From Bdellovibrionales bacterium RIFOXYC1_FULL_37_79 (GTDB taxonomy: Bacteria; Bdellovibrionota; Bacteriovoracia; Bacteriovoracales; Bacteriovoracaceae): a DNA stretch of 55,168 nt. Position numbers and translations under genes: made by a program. Positions 26,490-35,107 of the stretch are shown here, piece after piece (the first letter of the stretch is position 1; each line of letters begins with the position of its first letter). Location of the stretch: contig MEQB01000059.1 in NCBI GenBank assembly GCA_001770015.1, positions 1 through 55,168 of the forward strand. Direction: 5' to 3'. The notes beneath the pieces are model-generated. The model saw nothing but the letters and a program-made list of their open reading frames with translations. It did not search any database and was not told the origin of the DNA.

Positions 26490-27200
26490 ATGAATAGACG
26501 AAAAACCGTGCTTATAACTGGGGCCAATAGAGGGATTGGTTTTGAAGCGGCCAAGGAGCTTGCAGAGAGTGGCCATCGGGTCATTTTAACGGCAAGAAAT
26601 AAGGAAAAAGGCATAAAGGCATGTGAGAATATCAAAGGTGAAGTGATTTTTCATTTGCTTGATGTTACCCAGAGTGAAAGTGTAGAACGGTTAGCTAAAT
26701 TTATTGGAAAAGATATTGGTACGATTGATGTATTAATCAATAATGCTGGTAGTATGTTTGATCCGAGGCGCTTTGAAGCGAATCCTGCGAATCCCTTGGA
26801 TTCTTCGGTCGCTATTTTAAACCAGACATTACAATTGAATTTTGTGGGAGCCTATGATGTAACCAAACAAATTTTGCCCTTTATGAACAAAAAAGAGCGA
26901 GCGGATATTATTAATGTTTCTTCTGGCATGGGGGCATTACACGAAATGGGGGTGGGAACTCCCGCTTATCGTATTTCAAAAACAGCCTTGAATGCGCTTA
27001 CTAAGGTATTGACTGCAGAGTTTGAAAACACTGACCTTCATATCAACTCGATTTGTCCCGGGTGGGTACGGACTGATCTTGGAGGGGTTGGGGCGACTCG
27101 CTCCCTTGAGGAGGGGGTTATGGGTATCGTCTGGATTGTTAATGAAGAACCAGAATTGAGAGGGCAATTTATCCGGGATAAAGAACAGCTTGATTTTTAG
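26490..27200 (+). CDS. Short-chain dehydrogenase/reductase
   Basis: A 236-residue classical SDR with NAD(P) motif TGANRGIGFEAA (residues ~9-20), NNAG at about 87-90, Ser in INVSSGMG and catalytic YRISK. It fits the carbonyl-reductase-like SDRs that oxidise or reduce small carbonyl compounds; the substrate cannot be told. AGGAGGGG gives a strong ribosome binding site. The gene has its own leader and may not be cotranscribed with the VOC gene 110 bases downstream. Confidence 0.9.
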   Translation: MNRRKTVLITGANRGIGFEAAKELAESGHRVILTARNKEKGIKACENIKGEVIFHLLDVTQSESVERLAKFIGKDIGTIDVLINNAGSMFDPRRFEANPANPLDSSVAILNQTLQLNFVGAYDVTKQILPFMNKKERADIINVSSGMGALHEMGVGTPAYRISKTALNALTKVLTAEFENTDLHINSICPGWVRTDLGGVGATRSLEEGVMGIVWIVNEEPELRGQFIRDKEQLDF

Positions 27201-27309
27201 CATTGTAGGTTGTGATACAAATATTTTGTAAATTATTTTGTAGAATAGACACCAAACTGCCGGTCTTGATAGTTCTTGATAGTAAATTATCAGCAACCAA
27301 GGAGGCCTT

Positions 27310-27708
27310 ATGGAAAATAATCAAAAAACCAATGTAGTAGGTTGGTTTGAAATCTATGTTGAAAACATGAATAGAGCCAAGAGGTTTTATGAGTCGGTAT
27401 TTAGAGTTGAGTTAGAAAAGTTGGAAAACCCTGTGGCATTCGAACCTGAGATTGAAATGTGGTCTTTTCCCGGGGATATGGAAGTTTATGGTGCGTACGG
27501 GGCATTGGTTAAAAAGCCTGGTTTCTCGTCTGGAAGAAACAGTGTTTTGATTTATTTTGCCTGTGAGGATTGTGCAGAAGAAGAGTCGCGCATTAAAGAA
27601 TTCGGCGGTAAAATTGAAAAACCGAAATTCTCTATAGGTGAATATGGTTTTATTTCCTTAGCATACGATACGGAGAGCAATTTAATTGGCCTACACTCAC
27701 TTAAGTAA
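27310..27708 (+). CDS. VOC (glyoxalase/bleomycin-resistance fold) protein
   Basis: The 132-residue single-domain VOC protein opens with GWFEIYVENMNRAKRFYESVF, the usual first beta-alpha unit, and has the later sheet IGEYGFISLAYDTESNLIGLHS. Such proteins bind a metal and act on small molecules or sequester them. AAGGAGG precedes the ATG. A strong-RBS AHSA1 gene follows 27 bases downstream, so the two probably form an operon; similar VOC/AHSA1 pairs are common in bacteria. The substrate is unknown. Confidence 0.85.
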   Translation: MENNQKTNVVGWFEIYVENMNRAKRFYESVFRVELEKLENPVAFEPEIEMWSFPGDMEVYGAYGALVKKPGFSSGRNSVLIYFACEDCAEEESRIKEFGGKIEKPKFSIGEYGFISLAYDTESNLIGLHSLK

Positions 27709-27735
27709 TGATTTCGTCAACAAAAGGAGGGTTAA

Positions 27736-28185
27736 ATGTCTAATACAATTCATTTACATCGTGTCCTTAGCGCACCAACTGAAAGGGTGTATCGTGCTTT
27801 TGTAGATCCAGATGCCATGATCAAGTGGTTTCCGCCTGATGGTTTTACGGGCAAGATTCATAAAATCGATGCTCGGGCCGGAGGTGAATATAAAATGTCA
27901 TTTACCAATTTTTCAACGGGTAAGGTTCACTCTTTTGGTGGAAAATATGTTGAGTTAAAGCCTAATGAGCAAATTAAATACATTGATCGTTTTGATGATC
28001 CAAACTTGCCGGGTGATATGCAGGTAACGGTTACCTTTCGCAAAGTCAGCTGTGGCACTGAGCTTACAATTTCGCAAGAAGGGGTACCGGAGGTGATCCC
28101 CATAGAGTCATGTTATCTGGGATGGCAAGAGTCTTTGGCCATGCTGGCTAACTTAGTGGAACCTGAAATTCCAGATGAAGGTTAA
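27736..28185 (+). CDS. SRPBCC/AHSA1-type protein
   Basis: The 149-residue protein matches the AHSA1-like START-fold family: HRVLSAPTERVYRAFVDPDAMIKWFPP at the N-terminus, GGEYKMSF in the middle and the C-terminal helix CYLGWQESLAMLANLVEPEIP. These proteins have a hydrophobic cavity and are often linked to stress or small-ligand binding. AAAGGAGGG is the ribosome binding site. It is downstream of, and probably cotranscribed with, the VOC gene. Confidence 0.87.
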   Translation: MSNTIHLHRVLSAPTERVYRAFVDPDAMIKWFPPDGFTGKIHKIDARAGGEYKMSFTNFSTGKVHSFGGKYVELKPNEQIKYIDRFDDPNLPGDMQVTVTFRKVSCGTELTISQEGVPEVIPIESCYLGWQESLAMLANLVEPEIPDEG

Positions 28186-28228
28186 ACTGCAGTGAGTGAT
28201 CATCTGATCACAACGCTTGGTACGCTTT

Positions 28229-28254
28229 GCATCCCCAAAAGGTACGCCGTACCT
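28229..28254 (+). repeat. Intergenic palindrome, copy 5 (type A)
   Basis: GCATCCCC followed by AAGGTACGCCGTACCT at 28239-28254; the last T of the arm is changed to G. It lies 44 bases after the AHSA1 stop, upstream of the plus-strand beta-helix gene. A separate TGATCA-TC-TGATCA direct pair is at 28197-28210. Confidence 0.78.
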
Positions 28255-28428
28255 GCCACAAAAATTGGTCACCGAATGTCTGGTTGAACCCAATATATTC
28301 GTGGATTTAATTATTGATTTAGCTGGAGATTTCAAGTTGTTCTAAGATCAGTTCTAACCTCTTGAATTAGGTAAGGTATAATTGAAAAATTAGCCATACG
28401 TTCAATTATATGAGGGAGGGGGCCTGGT

Positions 28429-30786
28429 ATGAAACGAATACAGATAGTGACATTAGTGATCATGTCTATGTTGGTTCTTTCTTGTGTGCCAGGTGTGGCA
28501 AAAAAATGTAAGCAAGATGAGATACTGGTGAAGGGTATGTGTGTTCCACAAGATGGTGAAGTGATTGCAACCCCTACTCCATCTCCCGTAGTGTTGCCAA
28601 CCTCCACGCCCACACCAATTCCTGCCATCACTCCCACCATTTCACAAAATCAAAGTTGTGGGGTAACGCCTCATAACGGTACTGAGAGTAGGATCGCCTA
28701 TAGCGTAAGCAGTGTCCCCGCCGGGCAGAGCTGTTCGAGCTATCAACAAACTCAAACTAAAATTTGCAATAATGGTATTTGGTCAGTTTGGTCTGGTAAC
28801 TATACTTATCTGAGTTGTATTGTCCAACCTGCGCTTGGTTGCGGAAATATAGCCAGTGGTCAGTTTGAAATGCGTACTCGCTATCAGTCAGCCAATGTCA
28901 GCGAAAACAGTGTGTGCGTTTCAGAAATTCAAAATCGTCAATGTGTAAATGGTCAGCTAGGTGCCTGGTCAGGTAGCTATGCTCATAGTTCATGTGTGGT
29001 ATCAAGAATACGATACGAGAGTGCTGCGGTATCAAGTGGGGCCACTTGTAAGCAACAAACTCAGCTTATGACCTGCGAGAATGGGGTGTGTGGGGTATGG
29101 GTGCCCAGTAACTATACTTTTTCCAATTGTTCCATTGAAGGGAATGATGGCAATATTGCCTACTTTGATTTAAAGAAGGATGCGATGGGATGGACCATTT
29201 TTAAACCTTCGATGGATAGCAGAATATTATATGTAAGTGCTGCTGGAAACGACTCGACAGGTGTGGTGTATGCACCCAATAATTCTGCTATTGGTAGTAA
29301 TCCCTTCCAGCCGACTGGAGCCATTTCTGCTTTTAAGACGTATTCTGCCGCCTTTGGACAAACACGTGAGGGGTATTCCGATTGGATATTATTTAAAAGA
29401 GGGGACTCCTTTAATCAAGTCATAGGGAATCAAGTTAGAAGCGGGCGATCTGCTTTTGAACCTTTTTTAGTGGCATCATATGGCAGTTCTGGCATGAGTC
29501 CGGTTTTATTACTGGATTCCATAACTGGTTATAATCCTCAACGTACGAAGCAATGGATAGCACTCTCAGGAATTTCCTTCTATGCATATAAACGGGATCC
29601 TCAAAATTCAAGTTTTAGCATGGAAGCGGCTAACCCTGCAGGGTTGGATATTTATTCAGCGGGGGATCATTCAATCAAAAATATTCTGATTGAGGGTTGC
29701 AAGTTTATGTTTGTAAATGGGAACGTTATCCAGGGGGAAAATACTAAAAATGCCCTTGTCAGACGCAATGTTTTTTTACATAGCTATAGTAAATCGTCTC
29801 ACGCCCAAGGATTATATTCCGGGAGTGTGGAAGGTTTGATCGTGGAAGAAAATATTTTTGATCATAACGGCTGGCTCGTTCAATCTTCTGGAGGAAATGT
29901 TCAAGCTGGTGGGCAGGCGACTATGTTTAATCATAATACCTATATTGGGGATAGTAAAAGTGTTGTCTTAAAGGGCAATATTTTTTCCAGACCTTCCAGT
30001 ATACAGAATAAATTTACGGCAAATAAAGGTGAAGCGAGTTCCAGCTTAATTACGGTAGAAAATAATTTTTACATTGACGGCGAAGTGGGACTATCCCTCG
30101 GTGGAAACACTGATGGTCCGTTGCGATTCAAGGATGTCAAGTTTATCAACAACGTTATGACGGATATGAATATTTCCCGTCCTACCAACCGAACTCTGGC
30201 GTGGGCCATTGATATTCTGGATTGGGATGGTGGCCTGATTGATAACAATTACATTATCAATTCAGATCATGGGAATTCTTTTGTTTTTAGACATATTGGA
30301 ACATCTAGAAATGTTACCATAAGTAATAATCATGTTTATAATTTTAAAAATTTAGGTACTCTCTTTGGGATAAGCGGATCTAAAGGGGACGCTGCGACTA
30401 ACATGGTTTTTTCCAATAATAAGATTCAACTGCCTGCCAGTTATGGCCGCATGATTTCTGCTGATTATGTCACTAAGGGAAAGTGGGTGTTTAGTGGTAA
30501 TCAGTATTTTTCAGAGAGATTTGACAACGGAAGTTTTAGACATAACGGCGTTGATGTTGCCCTTGCAAATTGGAAATCGTTGTCTGGTGATGATGCTTTA
30601 ATCGAACCCGTGGCCCTACCAGCGGTTATGCCATCTGTTCCTGGTTATATGACATCGCTCGGACAGACAGGCACGATTTCGGCTTTTATTGAAAAATGTC
30701 GAGCACAAGATCGTTATAATTGGGATGCTCGCTTTATGGGTGCTGCGGTCAATAACTGGTTCAGGGGCAAATTTCAGCAAGAATAA
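28429..30786 (+). CDS. Beta-helix lipoprotein with three Cys-rich N-terminal modules
   Basis: A 785-residue lipoprotein with lipobox LVLSC (Cys19). A Pro/Thr linker (residues ~46-70) leads to three related modules of about 50 residues, each with a YxSxxVxxGxxC-like start, a middle Cys and a W-x-SG-x-Y-x-x-SC-like end (residues ~75-235). The rest (~260-760) is rich in Asn-containing turns (ILIEGCKF, ALVRRNVF, LIVEENIF) typical of right-handed parallel beta-helices found in polysaccharide lyases and adhesins. It starts behind GAGGGAGGGGG. It is probably surface-attached and binds or cleaves a glycan; the catalytic activity is unproven. Confidence 0.82.
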   Translation: MKRIQIVTLVIMSMLVLSCVPGVAKKCKQDEILVKGMCVPQDGEVIATPTPSPVVLPTSTPTPIPAITPTISQNQSCGVTPHNGTESRIAYSVSSVPAGQSCSSYQQTQTKICNNGIWSVWSGNYTYLSCIVQPALGCGNIASGQFEMRTRYQSANVSENSVCVSEIQNRQCVNGQLGAWSGSYAHSSCVVSRIRYESAAVSSGATCKQQTQLMTCENGVCGVWVPSNYTFSNCSIEGNDGNIAYFDLKKDAMGWTIFKPSMDSRILYVSAAGNDSTGVVYAPNNSAIGSNPFQPTGAISAFKTYSAAFGQTREGYSDWILFKRGDSFNQVIGNQVRSGRSAFEPFLVASYGSSGMSPVLLLDSITGYNPQRTKQWIALSGISFYAYKRDPQNSSFSMEAANPAGLDIYSAGDHSIKNILIEGCKFMFVNGNVIQGENTKNALVRRNVFLHSYSKSSHAQGLYSGSVEGLIVEENIFDHNGWLVQSSGGNVQAGGQATMFNHNTYIGDSKSVVLKGNIFSRPSSIQNKFTANKGEASSSLITVENNFYIDGEVGLSLGGNTDGPLRFKDVKFINNVMTDMNISRPTNRTLAWAIDILDWDGGLIDNNYIINSDHGNSFVFRHIGTSRNVTISNNHVYNFKNLGTLFGISGSKGDAATNMVFSNNKIQLPASYGRMISADYVTKGKWVFSGNQYFSERFDNGSFRHNGVDVALANWKSLSGDDALIEPVALPAVMPSVPGYMTSLGQTGTISAFIEKCRAQDRYNWDARFMGAAVNNWFRGKFQQE

Positions 30787-30791
30787 GCCAC

Positions 30792-30821
30792 GCCGCTTCC
30801 CCAAATGGTACGCCGTACCTA
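30792..30821 (+). repeat. Intergenic palindrome, copy 6 (type B), between convergent genes
   Basis: GCCGCTTCCCC then AAATGGTACGCCGTACCTAC; core GGTACGCCGTACC at 30807-30819. The AAATGG / CCTAC flanks define a second subtype in which the arms are only 6 bp. It lies between the plus-strand beta-helix gene and the minus-strand exported protein. Confidence 0.8.
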
Positions 30822-30830
30822 CTGTAGAAA

Positions 30831-31310
30831 TTAGAGAGAGAATCTATAATTGTTCCCATGTCCCGCTGTATCCCATGATCCGTCAACTTGAGGCGCAATT
30901 TCAATATCCCAGGCTTCATTGTTTCCAACCTTAACATATGCCGTGGCTGTACAAAGATAATTTTGTTGTCCATTGGTATTATGAGAATAGTTCAATGAAT
31001 TATTCGTCGTACACTTAATTTCGGTGTGATTTATATGAAATTCAAAATTGTTAACTCTTACCCAAAAGCCAACTTGATTATATTGGGATGTTGGCACATT
31101 TTGGCCCCAAGCATATGTTATATTAAAACCTGAACTTGATATGTTCCAACAATCACTTCTTGGTGACTTGAAAGTGGTAAGCATCAATGATGCTCCTTTA
31201 ATTGTAACGTCACTGTCATTTTGTGAACCCATTGGACTGCATCCCGTTGTATCGAGTGCAAAAAGTTGGAAAACAGATAAAATACAAAAAAGAGTAATTA
31301 AAATTTTCAT
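30831..31310 (-). CDS. Exported protein of unknown function
   Basis: The 159-residue protein has a signal peptide (MKILITLFCILSVFQLFA) and ribosome binding site GGGAGG. The mature part is rich in Asn, Thr and Ser, with four Cys (in GCSP, SDCWN, IKCTT and YLCTA), and looks like a small beta-sandwich stabilised by disulfides. I do not recognise the family. It faces the beta-helix gene convergently. Confidence 0.72.
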   Translation of the reverse strand: MKILITLFCILSVFQLFALDTTGCSPMGSQNDSDVTIKGASLMLTTFKSPRSDCWNISSSGFNITYAWGQNVPTSQYNQVGFWVRVNNFEFHINHTEIKCTTNNSLNYSHNTNGQQNYLCTATAYVKVGNNEAWDIEIAPQVDGSWDTAGHGNNYRFSL

Positions 31311-31478
31311 GTTTTTCCTCCCGGAATTATTTTGTAAATCTTATGTGCAGTTTGCGATTTTTAATAATTAAGAGCAATACTACCGCATAAAACGCAATGC
31401 ATAAATTCAAATTCAAACACCCTGTAATTTCTATATGACGCCAATAATATTCACGGATTAGCAAAAAGATAGAATGAG

Positions 31479-31793
31479 TCAACTATTACCCTCAGGCCTT
31501 GTTTGATAACTTTCCAAATGCTTAAGAAAAGTTCGCATAATTTCTTTTTGGAGAATAGGGAAGTTAGGCATGGGACATTCAAAGATTGGATTACTACCTA
31601 ACTGATGAGCCGATCTGAATATCACTGCTGTTTTTCCTTCTTGTTTAGCAAAGGTCACACTTCCAACATCTGATAAAGTCGATTTATTTTCTGAAGCAAA
31701 CACTCTCCAATAAACCGTAATTTTCCCTTCCTCATATTCAATTATTTCGGCTTTTGTCATATCCATATTGAAGGGAACGCCTTTAAGTATCAT
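31479..31793 (-). CDS. Hypothetical protein, possibly 5'-truncated
   Basis: A 104-residue frame starting at ATG 31793 with mixed alpha/beta content (EGKITVYWRVFA). The reading frame stays open for about 23 further codons upstream and reads like coding sequence (KRDTNGNIISQIERM), but has no ATG, GTG or TTG before the stop at about 31868. The gene may therefore have lost its true start. No ribosome binding site is obvious at 31793. I do not recognise the product. Confidence 0.45.
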   Translation of the reverse strand: MILKGVPFNMDMTKAEIIEYEEGKITVYWRVFASENKSTLSDVGSVTFAKQEGKTAVIFRSAHQLGSNPIFECPMPNFPILQKEIMRTFLKHLESYQTRPEGNS

Positions 31794-31888
31794 GCGCTCA
31801 ATCTGGCTAATAATGTTTCCGTTGGTGTCTCGCTTAACATGACTGATCCTCTTCTGAGAAGTTTATGCAAATAGAGTCCCTAGTCATG

Positions 31889-32098
31889 AGGAGGAATAAT
31901 TTTAATAAAGCTTTCAAAAGATTGAAAATGAAATGGATGAATACCGATCAAGGCAAAGAGGATACATTCTTTTTGCTGGAAGTCTTGGTGCAAATGAAAA
32001 AAAGTTGTCCTGGCAGCGATAAGGTTATCACACCATTCTTGGAACAGTATGATTGCATGAAATTATTAAATGTTTCAACTTATCTAAAATATCGTTAA
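31889..32098 (+). CDS. Small hypothetical protein (weak call)
   Basis: A 69-codon frame from ATG 31889 (MRRNNFNKAFKRLKMKW), basic at the N-terminus and ending CMKLLNVSTYLKYR. There is no clear ribosome binding site before the ATG. Its only support is length and a plausible composition, and it ends just before a convergent lipoprotein gene and palindrome copy 7. It could be a remnant. Confidence 0.3.
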   Translation, partial: RRNNFNKAFKRLKMKWMNTDQGKEDTFFLLEVLVQMKKSCPGSDKVITPFLEQYDCMKLLNVSTYLKYR

Positions 32099-32107
32099 AT
32101 AAGCCAC

Positions 32108-32137
32108 GCCGCTTCCCCAAATGGTACGCCGTACCTA
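32108..32137 (+). repeat. Intergenic palindrome, copy 7 (type B)
   Basis: GCCGCTTCCCC then AAATGGTACGCCGTACCTAC, core at 32123-32135. It shares AAGCCAC upstream with copy 6, so the two copies match over more than 30 bases. It lies seven bases past the stop codon of the minus-strand lipoprotein gene. Confidence 0.8.
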
Positions 32138-32144
32138 CCACGAA

Positions 32145-32720
32145 TTAATAAGGAACGGTTATGCTAGATTCAATACAGTTGTTGATTTTTGCCGAGCCGA
32201 TATTTATAGAAGTAACATGACCGTCTTCATCAATGGATGAACTAATGATGGTTATATCAAATTCGTTAATTTTTGAGTCAAACACCACTTTGGCGTTAAC
32301 AAAAAGAATATTTTCATCATCGACTTCAGCTGCTTCTTTAGCCTTGCTAGTTAAAACAGATGCGTTGTAAATGCCATCCTCTTCAGAATCATATTGCACG
32401 ATCCACATTTGTCTGGTGCCAATGGTTATGTTTGTTACTACTGTCGTGTCGTCGGTATTTACGGAGTAGAACTGATGATAAAGTGCCTTATTGGAATTTT
32501 CATTTAATCGCTTGATGTAAAACACTTTCGTGATTTCACCATTATCCAGATTTTCCATTTCACATTTGAAACCTAATTTAGGGATTATTATTTTTCCGAT
32601 AACCTTCTCAGTTTTGTACGTGTCGGTATTGATTGTTTTTTTTATCTCGTATGTTGAAGTTTTTTTATTACATCCAACAATTGTTAAAATGACCATGAAA
32701 ATTACAAGTTTAAATTTCAT
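32145..32720 (-). CDS. Small lipoprotein of unknown function
   Basis: A 191-residue lipoprotein starting at the ATG at 32720, eight bases after AAGGAG; an ATG two codons upstream is less likely. The signal ends in lipobox TIVGC (Cys17) followed by NKK, a residue set compatible with outer-membrane sorting. The mature part is acidic and beta-rich (TVVTNITIGTRQMWIVQY). No family was recognised. Confidence 0.75.
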   Translation of the reverse strand: MKFKLVIFMVILTIVGCNKKTSTYEIKKTINTDTYKTEKVIGKIIIPKLGFKCEMENLDNGEITKVFYIKRLNENSNKALYHQFYSVNTDDTTVVTNITIGTRQMWIVQYDSEEDGIYNASVLTSKAKEAAEVDDENILFVNAKVVFDSKINEFDITIISSSIDEDGHVTSINIGSAKINNCIESSITVPY

Positions 32721-33165
32721 ATACAAACTCCTTAATTTGTCTATTTGAGCAATGATTAATATTTTGTTTTAAAAAGCAACGTGTTTCTATATCATAAAGC
32801 AAGATGCAGATGGATGAATTTTAATACAGGGTGTAGGAATTACCGGACAAAGTCTAACTGCAAGTTATTTAAGCTTTAAAAATATCTTTTTTCGTAAACT
32901 TTAAGCCCTTATAGCCTATTTTTTTTTATACATAATCTTTAACATCAAAACCGGTTTTAAGCTGGGCAGATTACTTCAATTCCCCAAAAATCGGGGGATA
33001 TCCGTTTCAAAAATTCTAAATTTCGATAATTAAGATCATATGGATCAATTTAGAGTAAGCTTAGTTAACTTTTTCAACATGTAATTATTTCATGTTTACT
33101 ACGTTTGCTACACATTGTTTACAAACATGTTGTGCTGAATAAAAAACTCTGTTAAAAATCGCAAC
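32721..33165. other. Gene-free upstream region of the TIGR02147 regulator
   Basis: This stretch lies between divergent genes. It holds a perfect 12-bp palindrome AAAACCGGTTTT (32947-32958), a short hairpin TCCCC...GGGGA (32981-32998), and AACATG motifs near the regulator start, listed separately. Promoters for both flanking genes must lie here, but I cannot fix -35/-10 boxes. Confidence 0.5.
33076..33131. promoter_or_regulatory. Candidate operator: AACATG inverted repeat plus AACATGTT palindrome
   Basis: AACATG at 33076-33081 and CATGTT at 33091-33096 form an inverted repeat with nine bases between; a second palindrome AACATGTT lies at 33124-33131, and AACATG recurs at the start codon (33163-33168). 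All sit within 90 bases upstream of a predicted DNA-binding protein gene, so autoregulation is a reasonable guess. No footprint or comparative evidence is available. Confidence 0.4.
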
Positions 33166-33957
33166 ATGAATAAATCAACTTACAATTATATTTATATTTT
33201 AAAGGAAGTTTTCACTCAAAGACAAAAGGCAAATGCCCATTATTCACTGCGGGCCTACGCCAGAGATTTGAAAGTTCATCCTTCAACCTTAAGTTTAATC
33301 TTGAAAGAAAAAAGAAGACTTCCACTTAAAAATTTAAAAACGGTTATGACGGGACTGAATTTATCTCCTTCAAAGGAAGGTCTGTTTAAAGAAAGTTTTT
33401 ATCGGACTAAGGCAAGGCTGGATGACATCAAAATTAAAGAAGAATACCAAGATAGATATCTGCTTGATGAAGCTCATCACGATATTATTTCTGAGTGGGA
33501 GCATTATGCGATCTTATCTTTAATAGAAACAAAAGGTTTTGAATCACAACCTGAATATATAGCTAGAAAATTGGAAATAACTGTCAGTCGAGCAGAAATC
33601 GTGATCGAAAATCTAATTAGAGCAAATTTACTTATTAATGACAATGGTAAGTATCGATTGACTCAAAATCCTCTTAGAACGACGGAGGATATTTCATCAA
33701 AAGCATTAAAAAAATCCCATATTGAAACACTGGATATGGGAAAAAATAAACTGGAAGAAGTTGAGCTTGAATTTAGAGATTTTTCGTCAATGACGATTGC
33801 GGTTAATCATGAAAAATTAGCGGAGGCCAAAACCATTATCAGAGAGTTTCGTCAAAAGTTGGCGTCTTTACTTAGAGATGGAGAAAAAACAGAAGTTTAT
33901 CAGGTGGCCATACAACTTTATCCTCTAACAAAAAATTATAAGGAGACTTTACAATGA
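33166..33957 (+). CDS. TIGR02147-family regulator
   Basis: The 263-residue cytoplasmic protein matches the TIGR02147 family known from Bdellovibrionota and Fibrobacteres. The N-terminal part has a helix-turn-helix (YSLRAYARDLKVHPSTLSLILKEKRRLP, residues ~25-52). The middle holds YxIxSLIETKGFESQPEYIARKLEI followed by a second HTH-like segment. The C-terminal FRDFSSMTIAVNHEKLAEAKTIIREFRQKLASLL is the family signature. It is coupled by an ATGA overlap to the exported protein gene downstream, a repeated arrangement for this family (recalled, not searched). Confidence 0.85.
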   Translation: MNKSTYNYIYILKEVFTQRQKANAHYSLRAYARDLKVHPSTLSLILKEKRRLPLKNLKTVMTGLNLSPSKEGLFKESFYRTKARLDDIKIKEEYQDRYLLDEAHHDIISEWEHYAILSLIETKGFESQPEYIARKLEITVSRAEIVIENLIRANLLINDNGKYRLTQNPLRTTEDISSKALKKSHIETLDMGKNKLEEVELEFRDFSSMTIAVNHEKLAEAKTIIREFRQKLASLLRDGEKTEVYQVAIQLYPLTKNYKETLQ

Positions 33958-34775
33958 AAACAATTATTTTATCAATTTTGATTTTATGTTCCACTTTAGT
34001 GTGGGCAATTCTTGACAATGAAAAAGGTAATGGCGGTGATAGTTGTGAAAATCGTATTAAAATTATTAGCGATGATATTGAGTCCTGGATACAAAAAGGT
34101 GGTTCTCAGGAATTAAGATTGCCAGAAGATGTTTCTTTGGAAGAGTATAATGCACGAATGTTAAATTCTTTCGAAGCAAAAATTACTTGTACTGATGAGA
34201 AAATTTTTATTGGAAGTGCAGAAAAAACTTGTACAAATTTCAAAGATCAAGATGGTGTAAAATGGATTCAATGTAATTTGGGTCGAATAAATCAAACCAA
34301 TGAGGAAGGGCTGTATAGATTAATTCACCATGAATATGCTGGAGTTTCAGGGTTTGAGGTAAATATTGATGAAGAATCTGATTACGCTATTTCAAATCAA
34401 ATTACAGCCTTTTTGGAAGATCAAATAGTTAAGCGGCTCGCTCTTCACCCAAAAAAACGATATTCAGCTAAAAAGGTGATAGATATGACTCTTAAGAAAA
34501 TGCAGATCTCATATAATAATGGTGCTTATCGTTGGCATTGTTCTCCTGAGCGAATGAAAAAATATTTATACGCAGCCTTTTCTTTTGTAAACGATGAAGC
34601 AGAGTTGATCTTTAAAGATTTAAGCAATATTACCGTTGATACTTATGCAATAAGGTTTAACCAAGCTTTACCACTAGATTGTAGTTTCGCTGGTTACAAT
34701 TTGGTTGCTCGAGAATATATGAGAAAATTATTAGGAGCAAGTGGCGGGGCAAAATTGTGTGAAATTGGTTGGTAA
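33954..34775 (+). CDS. Exported GNGGD/HEY-motif protein paired with the TIGR02147 regulator
   Basis: A 273-residue protein with signal peptide (residues 1-19, ending VWA) and AAGGAG ribosome binding site within the upstream gene. Near the mature N-terminus is NEKGNGGDSCENR, and further on LIHHEYAGVSGFEVN...SDYAISNQI, motifs I associate with a Bdellovibrio-type exported family whose HEY segment resembles a metal-binding site. The C-terminal part has four Cys. Function is unknown. The overlap with the regulator gene suggests it is the regulator's output or its sensed partner. Confidence 0.78.
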   Translation: MKTIILSILILCSTLVWAILDNEKGNGGDSCENRIKIISDDIESWIQKGGSQELRLPEDVSLEEYNARMLNSFEAKITCTDEKIFIGSAEKTCTNFKDQDGVKWIQCNLGRINQTNEEGLYRLIHHEYAGVSGFEVNIDEESDYAISNQITAFLEDQIVKRLALHPKKRYSAKKVIDMTLKKMQISYNNGAYRWHCSPERMKKYLYAAFSFVNDEAELIFKDLSNITVDTYAIRFNQALPLDCSFAGYNLVAREYMRKLLGASGGAKLCEIGW

Positions 34776-34823
34776 AAAAGTAAGCAAGCCATTTTAATTT
34801 TTTCAAAAAACCATGTTTTATAG

Positions 34824-34871
34824 ACTAACTATTACCTACAATTTTATAAAAATTTATGAGTAATAGTTGGT
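34824..34871 (+). terminator. Candidate terminator hairpin
   Basis: ACTAACTATTAC (34824-34835) pairs with GTAATAGTTGGT (34860-34871), 12 bp with one G-T pair, enclosing a 24-base AT-rich loop; CCTTTTC follows. It is 49 bases after the stop of the exported GNGGD protein gene. The loop is long and the T-run short, so termination is possible rather than certain. Confidence 0.4.
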
Positions 34872-35026
34872 CCTTTTCATTGAGAAGAACGCTTTTGTGT
34901 TAATTGACCAGGAAATGCGCAATAATAATTTTACATATATATAGTTAATGCATATGTGGGTTTAAAATATTAAAGCGGTCCAAATAAAGTGGAAAAAGTA
35001 AATTGGGTTTCAATGAGTCTTTTAAA

Positions 35027-35049
35027 TCCCCAAATGGTACGCCGTACCT
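35027..35049 (+). repeat. Intergenic palindrome, copy 8 (type B, short flank)
   Basis: ATCCCCAAATGGTACGCC then GTACCTA; core 35036-35048. The GCCGCTT segment of the other type B copies is replaced by TTTTAAAT. It lies between two plus-strand genes. Confidence 0.78.
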
Positions 35050-35107
35050 ATTTAGTGGGGTCTGATCATTAAAATATTATCATGGGTATTCAGTTTTTTA
35101 ATGGCAG

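Larger units (their letters stand above)
34776..35107. other. Gene-free region with hairpin and palindrome copy 8
   Basis: After the exported-protein stop come an inverted repeat at 34824-34871 and palindrome copy 8 (35027-35049); the rest is AT-rich and shows nothing else. It separates two plus-strand genes. Confidence 0.5.

Noticed and set aside
31415-32835. Inverted pair ACACCCTGTA (near 31417) and TACAGGGTGT (near 32824)
   Set aside because: Ten bases at 1.4-kb distance is expected occasionally by chance, and no element boundary or shared flank supports it.
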